Shown piece after piece: positions 62,036-64,000 of a stretch of DNA of 64,000 bases. The DNA comes from Aurantimonas sp. 22II-16-19i. Lineage in GTDB: Bacteria > Pseudomonadota > Alphaproteobacteria > Rhizobiales > Rhizobiaceae. A model generated the notes under the pieces. That model saw only the letters and a program-made list of their open reading frames with translations, had not been told where the DNA came from and did no database searches. A program made the position numbers and the translations under genes. Positions within the stretch are counted from its first letter, which is position 1. The number at the start of each line of letters is the position of its first letter. The stretch spans positions 153,885 through 217,884 of the forward strand of contig NZ_AQQS01000003.1 of NCBI RefSeq assembly GCF_002088275.1, written 5' to 3'.

Positions 62036-62929
62036 ATGAGCGACAACATTGACAATGGCGAGACCCGGGCCCGGGTGCTGGCCGAGGCCCTGCCCTACAT
62101 GCAGGCCTATGAGAACAAGACCGTCGTGGTGAAATATGGCGGCCATGCCATGGGCGACGCCGCCCTCGGCCAGGCCTTCGCCCGCGACATCGCGCTGCTC
62201 AAACAGTCCGGCGTCAATCCGATCGTCGTCCATGGCGGCGGCCCGCAGATCGGCCGGATGCTCACCCAGATGGGCATCGAATCGCGCTTCGAGGGCGGGC
62301 TGCGGGTCACCGACGCCGAGACGGTGAAGATCGTCGAGATGGTGCTGGCCGGCTCGATCAACAAGGAGATCGTCGCCCTGATCAACGCCGAGGGCGAATG
62401 GGCGATCGGCCTCTGCGGCAAGGACGGCAACATGGTCTTCGCCGAAAAGGCCAAGAAGACCGTCATCGATCCGGACAGCAACATCGAGCGCGTCCTCGAT
62501 CTCGGCTTCGTCGGCGAGCCCGTCGAGGTCGACCGCACCCTCCTCGACCTCCTCGCCCGCTCCGAGATGATCCCGGTGCTCGCCCCCGTCGCCCCCGGCC
62601 GCGACGGCGCCACCTACAACATCAACGCCGACACGTTCGCCGGGGCAATAGCAGGAGCACTCGAAGCCTCGCGCCTCCTGTTCCTCACCGACGTTCCCGG
62701 CGTCCTCGACAGGTCCGGCACGCTGATCAAGGAACTCTCGGTCTCGGAAGCCAAGAACCTCATCCGCAACGGCACCATCTCCGGCGGCATGATCCCCAAG
62801 GTCGAAACCTGCATCGAAGCCATCGACCGCGGCGTCGAGGGTGTCGTCATCCTCAACGGCAAGACCGAACACGCGGTCCTGCTGGAACTGCTCACCGAAC
62901 ACGGGGCAGGCACGCTGATCGTGAAGTGA
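62036..62929 (+). CDS. argB: Acetylglutamate kinase
   Basis: Phosphorylates N-acetyl-L-glutamate, second step of arginine biosynthesis, in the cytoplasm. 297 residues with the amino-acid-kinase fold: [12 protein letters not shown] (Lys and Gly-rich nucleotide loop, ~31-42), [40 protein letters not shown] (the substrate-binding Arg and Thr-Asp), [30 protein letters not shown], and [20 protein letters not shown] (conserved GGM-x-PK). The N-terminal ~25 residues form the extra helix of arginine-inhibited hexameric enzymes, so feedback control by arginine is likely. It is a single gene, followed by the terminal repeat array. Confidence 0.96.
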   Translation: MSDNIDNGETRARVLAEALPYMQAYENKTVVVKYGGHAMGDAALGQAFARDIALLKQSGVNPIVVHGGGPQIGRMLTQMGIESRFEGGLRVTDAETVKIVEMVLAGSINKEIVALINAEGEWAIGLCGKDGNMVFAEKAKKTVIDPDSNIERVLDLGFVGEPVEVDRTLLDLLARSEMIPVLAPVAPGRDGATYNINADTFAGAIAGALEASRLLFLTDVPGVLDRSGTLIKELSVSEAKNLIRNGTISGGMIPKVETCIEAIDRGVEGVVILNGKTEHAVLLELLTEHGAGTLIVK

Positions 62930-63051
62930 GGCGAAAGGCGCGGCAGCGAGGACGGGCGGGGCGACACTCGGCGCGTCGTCCGTCTCGGGCCCTGTCCCGA
63001 GACTCCAGGTACGGCGTCCACTGCGTTCGCCCATCCGGATCCGGCGCCACC

Positions 63052-63877
63052 CCCTCTCTTGCGATTTCAATCGCTTGGCTTCGCCAAGACGATGAAATCG
63101 CTTTCTCTCCCTCAAGGGGAGAGAGGGCGCCCGGTCTGTGACGTCGCCCCATTCGATCGGCGAGGAAGCAACGGCGAGGACCTGCGCAACGACGGCGTCG
63201 AAATCCCGGCGACGATCACTTGGCCGAAACGCAGACGAAGCGGGCGCCCTCTCTCCCCTTGAGGGAGAGAAAGTCATTCCAAGGAATTGGGCCTCGGCTT
63301 GCCGAGGTCCAAGCCGCAGAAAAGGCAAGAGAGGGGGAACCACCGCCTCACCCGCCGCTACCGGTGCCGAGGGTCGCGGCGTCTGCTGCGTTCGCCCGTC
63401 CGGACAGGGTGCCACCCCTCTCTTGCGATTTCAATCGCTTGGCTTCGCCAAGACGATGAAATCGCTTTCTCTCCCTCAAGGGGAGAGAGGGCGCACGGTC
63501 TGCGACGTCGCGCCTTTGTTGCCGCAAGCGAGTGACGGCGAGGACCTTCGCAAGCACGGTATCGAGATCCCCGACGAGGGTCCTTTTTCCTCAACGTCGG
63601 GGGCATCGCCGGCGCAGACGAAGCGGGCGCCCTCTCTCCCCGTGAGGGAGAGAAAGTCATTCCAAGGAATTGGGCCTCGGCTCGCCGAGGTCCAAACCTT
63701 GAGAATGACAAGAGAGGGGTGCTCCCCGCTTCCCCCGCCGCCGCCGGTGCCGAGAACCGCGGCGTCTGCTCCGTTCGCCCGTCCTGATCCGGTGCCACCC
63801 CTCTCTTGCAATTTCACTCGCTTGGCTTCGCCAAGACGATGAAATCGCTTTCTCTCCCTCAAGGGGAGAGAGGGCGC
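63052..63877. repeat. Intergenic repeat array, alternating direct and inverted elements
   Basis: Three direct copies of a ~79-bp element (63052-63130, 63416-63494, 63798-63877) contain the hairpin CTTGGCTTCGCCAAG, then ATGAAATCGC, then the near-palindrome CTCCCTCAAGGGGAG-AGAGGGCGC. Two copies of an opposite-facing element (63242-63310, 63625-63692) contain GGGCGCCCTCTCTCCCC, then AGTCATTCCAAGGAATTGGG, then the hairpin CCTCGGCTTGCCGAGG (CTCGCCGAG in copy 2). Spacing of the direct copies is 364 and 383 bp. No gene is credible in 62930-64000; open frames there follow the repeats. Confidence 0.9.
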
Positions 63878-64000
63878 CCCATCCTGTCCCCCGCCAATAT
63901 CTTTCCCCCCATCGCCCCCCAACCCCCTGATTCCCCTCACCCGGCAAATATTCTCATCCCCGCCCCACACCCCCTCGCCATACTCCCCCCCATCGCCGGT

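Noticed and set aside
63059..63970. Overlapping ORFs with SPLEGEKAIS- or LPLRERK-like peptides
   Set aside because: They translate the intergenic repeat elements in several frames; no gene-like start sites.

Overview
The window is GC-rich, gene-dense chromosomal DNA from an alphaproteobacterium. It most resembles Hyphomicrobiales (Rhizobiales); an Aurantimonadaceae-like affiliation is only a guess. The basis is the family content: tig/clpP/clpX/lon, fused secDF with yajC and two complex-I-assembly-factor homologues, trmFO, DUF1127 small proteins, a BA14K-type protein, DciA/MutY, PpdK, a HWE-family histidine kinase and OpgC. Most genes are ordinary chromosomal genes in short operons.

Layout. 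1-7.5 kb, minus strand: tRNA-Leu(TAG), trigger factor, an MscS channel, clpP, clpX and the 5' end of lon. This is the classic proteostasis cluster with an mscS gene inserted. 7.9-8.9 kb: a 47-residue DUF1127 protein, then six tandem copies of a 137-bp hairpin-bearing repeat. 9-17 kb: trmFO, a DUF4153 membrane protein, and yajC-secDF followed by NDUFAF3-like (Mth938) and NDUFAF6-like (squalene/phytoene synthase fold) genes. 17-27.9 kb: a DUF815 ATPase, a 1.4-kb stretch without genes, a DsbA-like oxidoreductase, a BA14K protein, aminopeptidase P, a small basic protein, prmA, a CPA-type antiporter and an MFS carrier. 28.0-28.9 kb: a less GC-rich two-gene cassette, a small RelE/ParE-like protein translationally coupled to a DUF4263 (Shedu-family) nuclease-like protein. 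This is the best candidate for a defence or toxin module.

29-41.5 kb: SCO protein, OpgC and a hexapeptide acyltransferase, an MFS carrier, a MoxR ATPase followed by NUDIX and GNAT genes, a duplicated intergenic repeat module, three secreted envelope proteins, a host-attachment family protein, a SleB cell-wall hydrolase lipoprotein, and a LysR regulator divergent from a DUF1127 protein. 42-50 kb: an AT-rich leader, a soluble two-PAS chemoreceptor coupled to cheW with a clear terminator, an SLC13/RCK transporter and ppdK. 50-51 kb: a toxin-antitoxin remnant (DUF433, a frameshifted PIN toxin, a ribbon-helix-helix antitoxin). 51-64 kb: DsbA, DciA, MutY, a HAD phosphatase, a HWE histidine kinase divergent from a double-domain KaiC-like ATPase and a receiver protein, PrpE, a small orphan gene with its own promoter, a histidine phosphatase, ArgB, and a terminal intergenic repeat array.

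Themes. A TGC-R-N-Y-GCA-S-M-A motif (PhaR/AniA-type box) occurs upstream of three genes: the 47-residue DUF1127 gene, the small gene at 23.0 kb and ppdK. This would link them to a carbon-storage regulator. The HWE kinase/KaiC-like/receiver trio looks like one signalling unit. Three separate intergenic repeat families (8.0-8.9, 35.4-36.0 and 63.0-63.9 kb) suggest active expansion of non-coding palindromic elements.
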